A stretch of 64,000 nt of DNA from Paramecium pentaurelia (GCA_905183005.1 CAJJDO010000015.1:446587-510586), one strand, 5' to 3'. Counted from the stretch's first letter, positions 25,912 to 38,211 are shown. Notes: generated by a model from the letters alone, not told the origin. Numbers and translations are program-made.

Positions 25912-27481
25912 ATGAATAATGGAAAATTTTGGAATAACTAAAATATTCCTTAATTTGATCATAATGAAACTTAGAAAGGTTTAATGTCAAATTTCTATAA
26001 ATTTGGTAAACGATTAGGTCAGAAATGCTTACGTCAGTACATCTTAATTAGACAATACTTGTTATATACAGATATTGGTAATTCTTAACACATTAAAGGA
26101 AGTGTTAGATTAGATGGAGTATATGCATCATTTTAAATATCTAATTCAGAATTTCAAATATATCTAAAAAATAATGGATTCCAAATTGTTTTATACACAG
26201 ATGATCTAAATCAATATGAGATATGGACTAAATTTTTATCAAACTGTTGTATACTTACAACATTTAATGAGGATATTATAATTGGGAATCTAATTGGAAA
26301 TGGAAGTTTCTCAACAGTACTTTTCTATATTTAAAAAGGTTTATGAGGGTAGAAATAAAGAAGGAGATGTATTTGCTATTAAAGCAATACCTAAGAAGAA
26401 ATCAAAATCATTGTCAATTAATAATTAATATGAAGAATAGTTGTTAAGCGAAATTTAAAGTTTAAGAGAATTAGACCATATAAATATTTTAAAGCTTAAC
26501 CGAGTTTATGAGACATCAGAAAAATTATATTTAGTTACTGAATTTATTCATGGTTATGAATTAATCTCAAAAGCTACCAGCAAAGTTGTCTTTTAAGGAT
26601 ATGAATTGTTAAGTTTCATTCATCAAATGTTATTGGCAATTAAAGAGATGCATGAACATAACATAATGCATAGAGACATCAAACCATAGAATATCTTATT
26701 AAAAAATGGCCAGCTATCTTAACCAAGACTTATCGACTTTGGATTGGCTGTAAGTACTAAGAGAAAAGGAATGCCATTTCCATCATGTGGATCTCCTGGG
26801 TAAAATTCAATAATATTTCTTAGTTATTCAGCTCCAGAAATAATAAGATATGATGAAACCAAAAAATAATATAGTGGATAGTGTGATATATTCAGTTTTG
26901 GTATTACTTTATTTGTTATGTATTTCAATTCAATAATATTAGACTCTATGGATATAATCCATTTAAGACTCAAGATTAAAAGTCAACTATTAAAAGAAAT
27001 GCCAATGCATATTTTGAATTCCCTAATTCCCTTTATCCATAAGAATGTATATACTATTATCATTTTATATATAGTAGAACATTTGATTTTATAAATGACT
27101 AAGAAATATCCAAAGGATAGAATAACTGCTGCATAGGCTCTTACTCATCCATTTTTAGAGACAAAACTATACTAAACAATTTAATTACCTAAGGCTATCT
27201 TATCTAAATAACAATATGAAATGAGCAAAAACTATAATAATATTAATGTTCATGCCAGTTTAGAAATGGATAGAGACTTTGGATTGAATTATGTCATAAA
27301 ACTATGTAGTTCATCTCCTTAAAATAATAAAAATCTTACTTTATCTAATCAAAATAAATATTTAGATGAATTTCAATTAGATTATATTGAAGCCTCAGTC
27401 GATATTAATCATATAGAAAAATTAAAGATGGGTCAAAGATATTTTTCAAAATAGAAGTCACAAATCAACATTTAACTTTGA
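25912..27481 (+). CDS. Ser/Thr protein kinase with N-terminal PH-like domain
   Basis: 490 residues with introns at 26317-26338, 26800-26823, 26918-26940 and 27047-27074. Residues about 25-120 resemble a PH domain (RQYILIRQYLLYTDIGNSQH, FQIVLYTDDLNQYEIWTKFL). The kinase domain starts IIIGNLIGNGSFSTVYEGRN. It has Lys in VFAIKAIPKKK, HRDIKPQNILL and LIDFGLAV. The activation segment is short (MPFPSCGSPGYSAPEI), and HPFL closes the domain. All catalytic residues are present. CAMK-like by overall look. The ~100-residue tail is polar without a known motif. This PH-plus-kinase arrangement recurs in ciliates, but the pathway is unknown. Confidence 0.88.
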
Positions 27482-28599
27482 TAAAACCTCATTATTTGTT
27501 AATTGCATTATACTAAAATAACAACATAAATATCTATTATTAACTATATTTAATAAACCAATCTTCTTACAAATGCCATTTTTGCTAAATGTTGTCAATC
27601 CAAAAACAAAAGAGCCAAACATCTTTTAATTAAAAATTAAAGGTAAATTAATACTCTTATATATATAAATTCTGTTGATACAAAATATATTTTAAGGTCT
27701 AATACTTTTTAATTGATGATTTAGAATTCTCATAATATTTATATGGATATTAAATAAATTTTATGATAATTGAAGTAATCATCATAAAATCAGTTGGGGA
27801 AAAGATTGATAAATATTGCATAATTAAATTTAATGTAAAAGAATTTATTAATCAAAAAGATTAATAAAGTAAAATTGATAATACTTTTGTAGTATTTTAG
27901 TTATTATATTTAAAAAATATTATTATGTTTATATTAATGAAAAAAGCAGATCCATTAATTATTTCAACATTTCATTATAATGCATTATACATTTTTTCAT
28001 ATTAGAGGTCACATTGATTATATTTAAATTGTATATCAAATAATAAGACATAATTTAAATATGAGTTCTATGTAAGAATTCAAAGTTAAAAAGAAAAAAT
28101 ATATTTTTCAAAGAAAGTAAATCATTTCCTAGTTGTTAAACTTCTTCTATCTTATAAAGATGATACATATCTAAAAGATAAATCTAAATTATATATAATA
28201 TTAGAAGGTAGTATTACTTTTAATTATGCAATTAAACATAAGGACTAAAAATATAGAGAATGATGGTTAATATAATATTAAAGTTTAAAGGTCAATGGAT
28301 TAAATGTAAAATAAAATGTAAGATTTTAGAAATTAAAGTTATTCAGAAATGAAATATAATGATTTTCTATAGATGGATGGATATATTAATATATAATTAA
28401 AATAAAAGGTATTCATATAATAAGTATTCAAATTAAAATATATAACTCTCTTTTATTAATTTGACAGATATACATTTGAATATTTCTAAATGTTTTATTA
28501 GGATTCAAAAGAAATGATAATTTTATAATTGCATGTTGATTATTAAATTACTTATGCATTTAAAATATAATCATAAACAAAAATTAATATTCAATTAAG
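27482..28599. other. Spacer with decayed coding text
   Basis: 1118 bp without an intact gene. Besides the kinase-like relic at 28080-28275, an open stretch near 27560-27780 reads TNLLTNAIFAKCCQSKNKRA but has no start and no relative I know. The last 50 bp (AT-rich, tcaattaag before the ATG) precede the carboxylase gene. Confidence 0.45.
28080..28275 (+). pseudogene. Possible AGC-kinase relic
   Basis: One frame reads KVNHFLVVKLLLSYKDDTYL, then LYIILEGSITFNYAIKHKD, stopping at TGA near 28265. The first part resembles the AGC kinase stretch VNHPFLVKLxxSFxDxxYLYxxxE that follows helix C. Neither the ATP-binding loop nor HRD/DFG motifs occur in the flanks in any frame. If real it is an isolated fragment of a lost kinase gene. 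Chance similarity cannot be excluded. Confidence 0.3.
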
Positions 28600-30751
28600 A
28601 TGTCATATATCAATAAATTGCTTGTTGCTAATAGAGGTGAAATTGCTTGTAGAGTAATGAGGACAGCCAAGAAAATGGGTATAAAAACTGTAGCTGTGTA
28701 TAGTGATATTGATAAAAATACTTTATTTGTTGAGATGGCTGATGAAGCTTATAATATTGGTCCTCCATAAGCTTGTAATAATGAGTTTATATATGTTAGT
28801 GCAATCATATTTAAGGAGTGACAAAATTATTGATGTTGCCTTAAGTACAAAGAGTCAAGCTATTCATCCAGGATTTGGATTTCTTTCAGAGAATGCACAA
28901 TTTTCTGAAGATTGTCAAAAAAATGATATTGTAATAAATATCTTTAATCTCTTTCAAGATATTTGTTGGTCCAGGTGCTGATGCAATTAGAAAAATGGGG
29001 TCTAAAAGTGAGTCAAAAATTATCATGACAAATGCAAAAGTGCCAGTTGTACCAGGATATCATGGAGAAACATAGGATCCCAATTTGTAATTATATTTTT
29101 AAAGTGATTAGTCTACTTCAAGAGGCTGAGAAAATAGGATTTCCAGTTTTAATAAAGGCTGTTATGGGTGGTGGAGGAAAAGGAATGAGAATAGTGAGAT
29201 AGAAGTCTGAATTCTTAGAGGCTTTAGAAGGTGCAAAAAGAGAAGCATTAAAGAGTTTCAAAGATGAAAGAGTGCTTGTTGAAAAATACATTGAAAAGCC
29301 TAGACATATTGAAGTTTAGATCTTTGGTGATAAACATAATAATTATGTTCATTTATTTGAAAGGGATTGTTCAATATAAAGAAGACATTAAAAAGTAATA
29401 GAAGAGGCACCATCTGCTTTAGATGAGAATATAAGATATGATATAGGAGAAGTATGATTTAATTAATTAAATTAGAAAGCAAAAGAAGCTGCAAGAGCAG
29501 TTAAATATTCAAATGCAGGAACTGTAGAATTTATATTTGATTTGGATTCAAGTAAATTCTATTTTATGGAAATGAATACAAGATTATAAGTAGAACATCC
29601 AATTACAGAAATGATTACAGGGGTTGATTTAGTTGAATGGTAACTTAGAGTTGCAAGTGGAGAACATTTACCATTAACTTAAGAATAAATTAAAAGAAAA
29701 GGTCATTCTATAGAAGCTCGTATCTATTCAGAGAGTCCAAATAATAATTTTTTACCAGGGAGTGGCAAACTTGATCATTATTCTGAACCATAACCATCTC
29801 AAACTGTTAGAATTGAAACTGGTGTAAGAGAAGGTGATACTATTTCTATCTTTTATGATCCTATGATTGCTAAGTTGGTTGTTTATGGAGAAAATAGATA
29901 AATGGCTATCTAAACTCTTTTAAATGCTTTATAAAATTATTAAGTAATGTTTTATATTATTATTTTAGATTCAAGGTTTACCTAATAATATATCATTTTT
30001 AAAAACTGTTCTCTAACATCCAGAATATGTAAATTAATAATATGATACCTCCTTCATTGCTAAAAATTAAGATAATTTATTAAAATTAAAAGACAATTAT
30101 AATCCTATTGATATTGCTCTAGCTATTGCTGGTAGACATTTTCTAAATTCAGTTCAGTTGCCAAAATCACTATTAAATTTTAGAAATGGCGCTTAAATTA
30201 ATAATAAATTAACTTTAAATATTTAAAGTGCTTCTTATGCAAATTAAAAGGAAATTAAAATTACTCATAACATAAATGGAAATAATCATGAATTAGAAAT
30301 TGAAGGATCTAAGATTATAGTACAAAAAGTAACTAAAAGTAATGAACATAACAATTTATTAATTTTTGAAACTAATCAAGGCATTTTTATTAGAACAATT
30401 AGAAATAAAGAAAACATATTGATTTTTGATGCTGAAGGAGATCCTATCACAATTACTGTATCTTCTGATGAAGTTAAGAAGGTCAAATAGGATCAACATG
30501 GACATGGTAATAATAAAGAGATTGTTGCTCCTATGCCTTGTACTTTGACTAAAGTTAATGTAACAGTTGGATAAAAAGTAAAAAGAGGTATTGACTTTTA
30601 CATTATTATTATAGGTGATATTTTAATTATCATGGAAGCTATGAAGATGGAACACACAATTAAGGCTGCTATAGATGGTGAAGTTAAAGAAATAAGATAC
30701 AAGGAAGGTTAATTTATTGAACCAGGAGCTATGATTGTTAAATTAGAATGA
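28600..30751 (+). CDS. Methylcrotonyl-CoA carboxylase subunit alpha
   Basis: 665 residues with six introns (25, 28, 25, 24, 25 and 27 nt). This biotin-carrying subunit carboxylates biotin with ATP and bicarbonate in leucine breakdown, normally in mitochondria. Biotin carboxylase landmarks: NKLLVANRGEIACRVMRTAK, AIHPGFGFLSENAQF, the ATP-grasp loop MGGGGKGMR, ERDCSIQRRHQKVIEEAP, and FMEMNTRLQVEHPITEMITG. The C-terminal biotinyl domain has MEAMKMEHTIK, with the biotinylated Lys about 35 residues from the end. Methylcrotonyl is preferred over propionyl type from the similarity to MCCC1 (YSIGP-like region, GVREGD) but is not certain. The MSYINK start carries no clear mitochondrial presequence, so an upstream exon could be missing. 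Confidence 0.9.
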
Positions 30752-31179
30752 TATAGAATTTATAAAGCTATATTGAATATTCTATAAAATAGACCTAAAC
30801 CTTATAAATAAATCTTTTTTAATAAACATTTTAAATGACTCTTTAAATAAATATTTCTATTATTTTCTACCTATTTCCTAACAATTTAATAATACTTTTT
30901 ATTCTTTATTCTTTACTCAGATTTGTCTCAGTAAATTCAATACTTATTAAATTTTTAATAAAAAATGGAAAAAATAGTACAAAGACATATATTTAAAACT
31001 TTTATTAAAGTATTTGTGTTTGTATCCTGTTAATTTCTTTAAATAAATAGAAAAGTATAAAATCTAATAAATAAGAGATATTTTATGGTATATGTACTTA
31101 TCTCATAATTAGAAATTATTTAATCCTGAATATAAAAATTTACTTAAAAGTAAAAAGTTATTTAGTTAATTACAGATAA
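30752..31179. other. Intergenic, no gene seen
   Basis: 428 bp of AT-rich spacer between the carboxylase stop and the PRP6 relic. A short plus frame at 30964 (MEKIVQRHIFKTFIKVF) has no support. Confidence 0.45.
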
Positions 31180-32149
31180 AATTAATTTGAATCATTCTTA
31201 TTTGAAATATCTTTTTGAACTAACTTACTTGCTTCTATAATTAATTTTTCTCATTTTAATGACTTTTTATTATTCATCATCATATATCAAAATTATGTAA
31301 AATCATTAAATTATTGATTTTATTAATAATTAATCAGAAAAATAGAAATAATTAAACTCCTAGATTTATTAATTGAAGAGATTTTACCTAGCTCTATTTA
31401 AAATTGCTTCTTCATTTTCAGAGGTTTAATTTAGCTAATGTCAACAAAAATGATAAATTCTTAAGAATATATTCAACTGCTTTACATAAGAGTATTATAG
31501 TTGCTTCTTATTCACTTGATAAACTAACAAGTTCATTCCAAATATCTACACTATTAGGAATAAATTCAAAGGCTCTTTATAATAATTGAATTTTAGCATA
31601 AGTTTTTCTTATTCTTTATTTCCATCATTCAACCAAATTTTAACACTATGCGATAATTTTTAAATAGCCTTATTAAGTATCAATTGGACTTTCTCTGAGG
31701 TTTCCTATGTTGATAATTCAATCCATAAATCTTATTAATCTTCTAAAATTATAACAGTATCATGAACTGGCTTAATCTTGTCTTATTTATATTTCTTTAT
31801 TGAATAATATCCAATATCAGAAATTGATAATTATACCACTTTTACTAATTCTCTTTAAATTAATTAGCAATTCATGGTTTTTCTTCATATTATTAGGTAT
31901 TATTATTGACTTTTTTTCCTCCATTTTTCTGTCTACACTATTATAAGTCAGACTAGTTTTTCTGTAATAATCATCATAATCTCCCATATCAAATAATGAA
32001 ATTGAATGCCCTATCCTCATCCTCATATTTTGTATCATTTCAATCATTCTGATCATCATCCTACTCAATTCCTATGCCATATTTAAAGGTCCTAATTCAT
32101 TTTTGATAATAAATCCTACTGCATCTCTCTCTTCCTTAACTTTATACAT
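31180..32149 (-). pseudogene. Decayed, truncated PRP6 splicing-factor gene
   Basis: The ATG at 32149 opens a frame with ERDAVGFIIKNELGPLNMA, matching the PRP6 N-terminal RGATGFTTRSDIGPAR region. DDYYRKTSLTYNSVDRKMEE fits the acidic YxAxDKRMDER stretch. HAT-repeat text follows: VQLILNKAIQKLSHSVKIWL, then in another frame QRAFEFIPNSVDIWNELVSL and CKAVEYILKNLSFLLTLAKL, then ENEEAILNRAR and EKLIIEASKLVQKDIS. The frame change near 31600 has no GT-AG intron. TGA codons interrupt near 31420. Only about a third of the usual ~940 residues is represented. PRP6 is an essential U5/tri-snRNP bridge, so an intact copy must exist elsewhere. This is best read as a dying duplicate. Confidence 0.65.
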
Positions 32150-32685
32150 AATTACTTAGTTGATTCCTTGAATCCTTCTATTTCTTAAAATATTAAGATT
32201 ATAATTCTATAGATATTGATTAATTAATCAAAATTAATTTTAAGTATATTTTTAATATTTTAGTAAAATTTAATTTTGAAATTCTGTTCTTTTTTTAAAT
32301 AGAATCATTAATAAAGAAGGTTTATTAGATTCTCTAAAAAAATTATAAATGTAATTTTCTTAAGATTTTTCTTAGAAGATATTTTTCTAATTATTTTTTT
32401 TGAATTCATTCTAAAAACAATATATATATCTTTTCGAAAATAAGAATATATTTCTAAGTATAAACTTAGAATCAAATATTATCAATGTAATTCTATTAGG
32501 TATAGGTATTAAAAGGATATTATTTTATTAATATATTATCTAGATAGGAAGATTGAATATAGATATAGTTAGAAAATCTTAAGAATGAATCTTCTTATGT
32601 ATATTATATTTATTAATAAATTTTAATCAAATTCGTTAAAAAACACTATTATCTAATCTTTTTAATTAATTTTTTTATTTGTTTA
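32150..32685. other. Intergenic, no gene seen
   Basis: 536 bp of AT-rich spacer between divergent features. Runs of A/T and TGA in all frames. The promoter of the MYB gene should lie in its right part. Confidence 0.5.
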
Positions 32686-33953
32686 ATGAGAAGTGCCCAC
32701 CAATTAATAACTCAATTTGAACTTAATGGTTTCTGTTTACCTTAAATGGAAAAGAACATGTGTATAACCTTTTTAAAGGATCTCCTCTAATAAAGTCCAA
32801 TAGATATGGATTTCATACTAGCCAATACATCACCATCTCAATCATAGAGAAGATTGTTAACAACTAAATCAAATATCCTCCATCTCTTAAATGAAGATAA
32901 AGATCCACATATAATCAAACCTATATTCGATTATAGTCAACTTGAAAATCTCATACCAAAGAAAAATAGAAACAAAATCAATGAAATAAAAACAAAAGTT
33001 GAAACACTGCTTAATAGCAATAATATAGATCCTCCCTTAACTATAAAAAAGAGGTATTTTATTTACTATTTAATATAGATGGTGGACAGAAGAAGAAGAT
33101 TAATAACTTAAAGAATTAGTAACTTAGCATGGAGCAAAAAATTGGAAAAAAATAGCATCATATTTTGAAGAAAGAACAGATGTATAATGTTTACATAGAT
33201 GGCAAAAAGTGTTAAATCCTGATTTAGTTAAAGGACCTTGGACTTAAGAAGAAGATGAATTATTAATAAAATTAGTAACAAATTGTGGTCCTAAAAATTG
33301 GAGTTAAATAGCTAAACATTTACCTGGTAGAATTGGAAAATAATGTAGAGAGAGGTATTGATTAATAATATAATTTAGATTTCACAATCATTTAGATCCT
33401 AAAATTAATAAAGAAAGATGGACTGATGAAGAAGATTAAACAATAATAGAAGCACATAAAAAATTAGGTAATAGATGGTCATTAATTGCTGGACTCTTAA
33501 AAGGTAGGACTGATAATTCAATTAAAAATCATTGGAATAGCACTTTAAAAAGAAGATTGAAAATGTAAAATAGATGGGAAGATCTTTAAGTGATACCAAG
33601 ATAAGATGAAACCTTAGTTAAAGGAGTACCTAGAAGATAAGTATAAAGGAGAATTATGTATTATAAAACACCTGAGAAATTAATAAAGAGAGATCCAGTG
33701 TCAAGATAATTAAATTTCTAAACTCCATATTCTAATACTACTCCAAGTAAAATATTAGATTTTTATTTTAGAATCTGAATAAACACCTAAAAATTTAAGT
33801 ATAGTTTATCCAAATCTATTAGTCAAAGATGCTTAAATGATGTAAGATTCTATGTTATAAATTAATAGAGATTCTTGTTAAGTATTATTCAAATAATTAA
33901 GTGAATTAACTAATATGGATCTTGATTTCAATAAATAATATAGTTACAAATGA
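32686..33953 (+). CDS. Three-repeat MYB DNA-binding protein
   Basis: 397 residues with introns of 25, 24 and 25 nt. About 120 N-terminal residues precede three MYB repeats. R1 is KRWWTEEEDQQLKELVTQHG. R2 is KGPWTQEEDELLIKLVTNCG with NWSQIAKHLPGRIGKQCRER. R3 is KERWTDEEDQTIIEAHKKLG with RWSLIAGLLKGRTDNSIKNH. The regularly spaced Trp residues and recognition helices match c-Myb/3R-MYB proteins, which bind AACNG sites and often control cell-cycle genes. The C-terminal 130 residues are basic then polar (TPEKLIKRDPVSRQLNFQTP). Target genes cannot be inferred here. Confidence 0.93.
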
Positions 33954-34545
33954 TAAAATTTATAATCAAAATATATTCTCCATATTATGAAAATGACATT
34001 TAATATATAGAAAAAAAATATTACAGTTTTTTTAAGATATAATTATAAGTATTCATAAAACTTCTAAATCAAATCCTATAAACTAACAAATCTATTTCTA
34101 AAGTAACCCTATCACTTCTGAGTTAGTTTTAACAATAAAGACAATCTAAATTCATAATTGCCTAATTTAAATGAAGGATTTGTGTTCATGACAAAAATTA
34201 TATCTAAATTAGAGTTAAAAAATGCTTATATTGTTCCTCTTAAGATATATAACTTAAAATAGGGCTAAAATAAAAGGATCCATATAGAGAAGATACATAA
34301 AAATTGATTTTCTTTATGAAAATTCAAAAATTTATTTTAGTCTATCCGAAACAAAATTTTTGAGTCATTTATAATAGAACCAATGAGATTGAATAGGAAT
34401 TTAATACTTAAAAACTGTCCTGACACTTAGTTAAAAAATGGTGAATTATAAAATAATTATTTTTATTATGTATTTCAGTTTATTTGCTTTGATTTTTTTT
34501 ACTATTAATCTATTTCAATTATGTAATAATAGTAATAAAATATCC
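33954..34545. other. Intergenic, no gene seen
   Basis: 592 bp of AT-rich spacer between two MYB genes on the same strand. Short frames near 34180-34300 (MKDLCS..., KNAYIVPLKIYNLKQG) have no recognisable relative. Confidence 0.45.
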
Positions 34546-35392
34546 ATGTTTTCAAATAGAGTCAAGGATTCCATTTTCTAAGATGAAATAATTTCCTAAG
34601 AGAATATATCATCTCCCTAATCAATTGATATGGAACCATTTTCAGATTTTGAATCAAATTATCACTGTACTATTTTTTTTTAATTTTACTTAATAGTGTC
34701 ATTCAATACGAAAGAATGTTTATAATTTTAAGATACAGAAGATCAGGAAATGATCCTTAATATAAAAGAGGACGACACATCTCTTAATTCCTAAAATTAA
34801 GAGTTAAATAAAAGAAAATAAAAAATTTGGAATGATGAAGAAGATTAAAGACTCAAATATTTATTTGATCAATGTTAAGGAAAATGGAATGAAATTGCAA
34901 AACATATGCCTCAAAGGAATGCATCTTAATGTTAATAAAGATGGAGAAGAATAAATCCACCTAAAGATGTAATTTTATTAAATTATTTAATTAGTAAACA
35001 AGACATATCTGGACATAGGAAGAAGATGATAAATTAACATAATTAGTTTAAGATATAGGAAAGCAATGGGTGAAAATTGCGAAATGTAGTTTTATTATTT
35101 AATTTAGGTTTCGGCAATATAACAGGGAAATAAGCTAGAGATAGATATATAAATAAATTAGATTAATCTATAAAGAAATAACCTTGGACTTATGAAGAAG
35201 ATATGTTCATTTTAGATTAGTATATCATCAACGGACCTAGATGGACAAAAATTTCAAATCATTTGAATGGAAGACCTGTAATTAAATATTTTCTATTTTT
35301 TATAGGAGAATCATGTTAAGAATAGATTTTATAGCTATATAAAAAGAAAATATTTAGGAGAATAGAATAGATACCAAATAATATATTCTTGA
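34546..35392 (+). CDS. Second, divergent MYB-repeat protein
   Basis: 246 residues with introns of 30, 26, 22 and 28 nt. About 85 acidic N-terminal residues are followed by three MYB repeats: KIWNDEEDQRLKYLFDQCQG with KWNEIAKHMPQRNASQCQQR, HIWTQEEDDKLTQLVQDIGK with QWVKIAKCFGNITGKQARDR, and QPWTYEEDMFILDQYIINGP with RWTKISNHLNGRPENHVKNR. All repeat tryptophans except conservative changes are in place, so DNA binding is expected. It differs clearly from its MYB neighbour 0.6 kb upstream, so the pair is not a recent duplication. The tail after R3 is only about 20 residues, and no activation domain is evident. Confidence 0.9.
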
Positions 35393-35655
35393 ATTGCTTC
35401 TCATTTTCTCATCTCAAATGAATGAGAAGCTCAATTATTTATTGAGTTATATATATATACATCGCGTTATAAAGTATAAATACATATAAGAATTTTAATA
35501 CATATTAGCTTTGTTCTAATATGAATAATTGATATCACTTCAATGTAGTAATTATATATTCAGTTTTTTCAAGAATTATAATATATTATATAATCATTAA
35601 TATTAACAGCTATAAAATATTTAATAATTAATATTATTAAGAAACATTATTTATA

Positions 35656-36187
35656 TCATAAATCATCATCATCTGGAGCTGGTTTGTTCATATTGATATC
35701 AACTTTGCCATCATCTCCCATCTTTACTTTCTTTCCATTAATTGTGACATAATCATCATTTTATTTTCTTTAACCTTTTTCAATGTCTTTACATGACTAA
35801 TTATAGGTATAATAAATAGATTACATTTGTTAATTTGTAGCAAATTTCATCTTCAATTGTATCATTTCCTTTTCTATTCATTAAGGCTTCAGTCACTTCT
35901 TCTGACCATCCAGACATAAATGCTTCACATCCTTTTTTCATATCAGGAGGAGGATATTCATAAACACTGAAATTTTTCATTTAACACATCTCTGATAGAG
36001 CATCAGTAATATCTGATTCTCTTGTTGATGTTTTAACTTTCTTTAATGTTTCTCGAACTATTGCTTAGCAACTATTGCAATAAAGTAAAGCTTCAACAGT
36101 TGTAGGTCTTCTATCATCTGTCTTTTTCTTTTTTTTAGCAGCTTCCAAGAGGAAAATCAATGTCACAAAAACGAAAAGAATTTTCAT
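35656..36187 (-). CDS. Secretory saposin-like (canopy-type) protein
   Basis: 167 residues, one 28-nt intron. The N-terminus MKILFVFVTLIFLLEAAKKK is a typical signal peptide. The mature part has six Cys arranged YCNSCQ, MCQMK, GCEAF, ICYKL, SCKDI, the pattern of saposin-B/canopy (MIR-interacting saposin-like) proteins that act as ER chaperones or cofactors. The C-terminus is acidic and ends DDDDL, which recalls but does not match KDEL-type ER retention. Canopy assignment rests on the Cys spacing and size; another small saposin-like protein is possible. The gene converges on the MYB gene 263 bp away. Confidence 0.65.
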
Positions 36188-36456
36188 TTTAATTAATAAT
36201 ACGTGTACTTTATAAATATTATTCTTCTATTCAAATTTTATATAAATTTGTGTTATATAAAATTAATAAATCTAAAAAGAGAATAAATCTAGATAAATAT
36301 TTATTATTAAATTAACTAGAGTTTATAAATAGTGTCACATTGAATTTCAAATATAACTTTTCTTTTTTTAATCTTTTATTTAAACATCATAAGAGACTAT
36401 ATCATAAAATTAAACATAAACTAAATTATCAATAAAATTATAATAAACCAATAGAA

Positions 36457-36740
36457 ATGAATAATGTAAAATAAGTAATATTGATATAAAAAATTTACAA
36501 ATTAAGTATATTCTATTATCTTTAGATCTCCCTATAGACTATGCAACTACTTAGATGATTCAATATTATGAAGAATAGTTGTTTACTTATTATATCGAAA
36601 ATTAATAAGCAATTTCAAAATATAAATCCATTTAAGATTATAATATGCAAATAAACTATATTGAGTTTAAAATTTAATACGCTTTATCATTCTTAATCAC
36701 AAGTATATTTTTGGATCATAAATTGACATTCTAATAGTGA
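36457..36740 (+). CDS. Small unknown protein (87 residues)
   Basis: Two exons joined by a 20-nt intron give MNNVKQVILIQKIYKL followed by YATTQMIQYYEEQLFTYYIE, ending LDHKLTFQQ. The second exon is rich in Tyr and Gln and is protein-like; the first is weaker. A hydrophobic stretch (YALSFLITSIFL) near the end could be a membrane segment. It ends 41 bp before the pyruvate carrier gene. No family recognised. Could be a remnant. Confidence 0.4.
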
Positions 36741-36781
36741 TAAGCAATAAGATATAAATATATCATTTAAATAAAGAAAAT

Positions 36782-37179
36782 ATGGGGCCTATTAAGAAAT
36801 TATAAGCATTTGTTTGTGCTCAAACTTTCTGGCCATAATTCATGGTTAGATGGTTTTAAGCAGAGAAAGGACCATTCACAATATTTTTCTATTGTCCTTT
36901 AGCAAAATGTGGAATATCTGTGGCTAACATATATGATATCATTAAGAAGCCTGTAGATACAATAAATCCTGTCCAATAATCTGTAATAGCAATGTCAGGA
37001 ACTCTTTTTGCAAGGTTAAATGTAATCTTTAAAATAGATGGTGCTGGATACTTAAACCTAGATAATTTATGCTTGTATTTGCTAACTCAGTTATGGCTTC
37101 AACTGGAATCATTTAGTTATGGAGAAAATTGTAAGTATTTTGAAAGATTAGATTTAGTTAATCAGGGTAATCAGTGTGA
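36782..37179 (+). CDS. Mitochondrial pyruvate carrier subunit (MPC2 type)
   Basis: 117 residues with introns of 23 and 21 nt. MPC proteins form heterodimers in the inner mitochondrial membrane and import pyruvate. The N-terminal amphipathic region MGPIKKLQAFVCAQ is followed by GPFTIFFYCPLAKCGISVAN, equal to the HFWAPxxKWGLxIA segment, then IYDIIKKPVDTINPVQQSVI, GTLFARWCWILKPRQFMLVF and ANSVMASTGIIQLWRKL. The RWCxIxKPxN stretch is typical of MPC2/MPC3. The usual FWAPxFKW motif is altered (FYCPLAKC). Length fits the family (110-140). The partner subunit is not in this window. Confidence 0.85.
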
Positions 37180-37452
37180 AATATAGAATACGTATCAATA
37201 TAATATATAAATATGAAGTATTACTTATAAAAATGATTGTCTAATGCCTATTTTATTCATTGATGGGATTTTAGAAAGAATACTATTTTTAGATTGTAAT
37301 TCTTTAAAAAATAAATTATTTTTTTTGAGTAGAATAATATAGAATATTCTTATATCCTTATAAATAAGCTTAAAATAGATTTATTCTTGAAAAATATCTG
37401 AAATATAAATGAATTAGAAGTTAAACAAATTGTAAATTGAATAAATTCATAT

Positions 37453-38182
37453 TCATTTATTTACATTTTTCTTTCTTTCATCCAATAGTAATTTAATTTG
37501 TTATACTACTTTTCCTTAAGCCCCAGCAACAATATTTACTGCTTTTTTAGGTAGCATTCCTTTAGGATCAGCCCAAGTTACAAATATACAAAATGTACCC
37601 TAATTAAATTTATTAAAATATAAATAATACTCCTTCTCTTTTTTCAAGAATCCATCCACCAATTTTTAGATCTCCTCTTACAACACCTTTAACAGGTGGA
37701 TGATTTGGATGTTCCAATGATTTTCCAATAGCATATGTAAAATCACCTTCAACAATTTTTCTTGATATTACAACAAAGTCTCTTGAACTGATGACAAAAA
37801 ACATAGATTTAAATTTTTAATAGAAAAGCATTAATTCATCAGAGAATCGTCTAATAATTTAACCCTAATTTTATTTATTATTTTACAGATTCACAAATTC
37901 CATCATACTTGGGTCTTAATGGTATGTCTTCAATGATTGCAAATATTTCATCTATTGTATATGGTAAAAAGCCTTCTCCTCTAGTTAGACATAAACCAGT
38001 TTCTGGATCTGGACGTATATGAATCTTAAATCCATCATCTTCTGAAAATTGTTACCATTGATTTTCTTAAGTCAAAGGAGCAATTTTTTTCAAGAATTAA
38101 TATCCATCTATTATGATTAAACACAAAAACCTTGTCCAATCTGCATATAGGCTTCAATATCATATATTTCTGATTAAATCAT
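37453..38182 (-). CDS. START-domain lipid-binding protein
   Basis: 217 residues with introns of 23, 22 and 31 nt. Almost the whole protein is one START domain, a fold that carries a sterol, phospholipid or similar ligand in a closed cavity. Matching text: LTRGEGFLPYTIDEIFAIIE, MFFVISSRDFVVISRKIVEG, HPPVKGVVRGDLKIGGWILE and CIFVTWADPKGMLPKKAVNI, the last being the typical DPxGxxPxxxVN signature before the C-terminal lid helix. No signal peptide or membrane anchor, so cytosolic. The ligand cannot be predicted. Its start lies 29 bp from the stop of the coiled-coil gene upstream on the same strand. Confidence 0.88.
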
Positions 38183-38211
38183 AAATTAATATTCTTATAT
38201 AAATGAAAATG

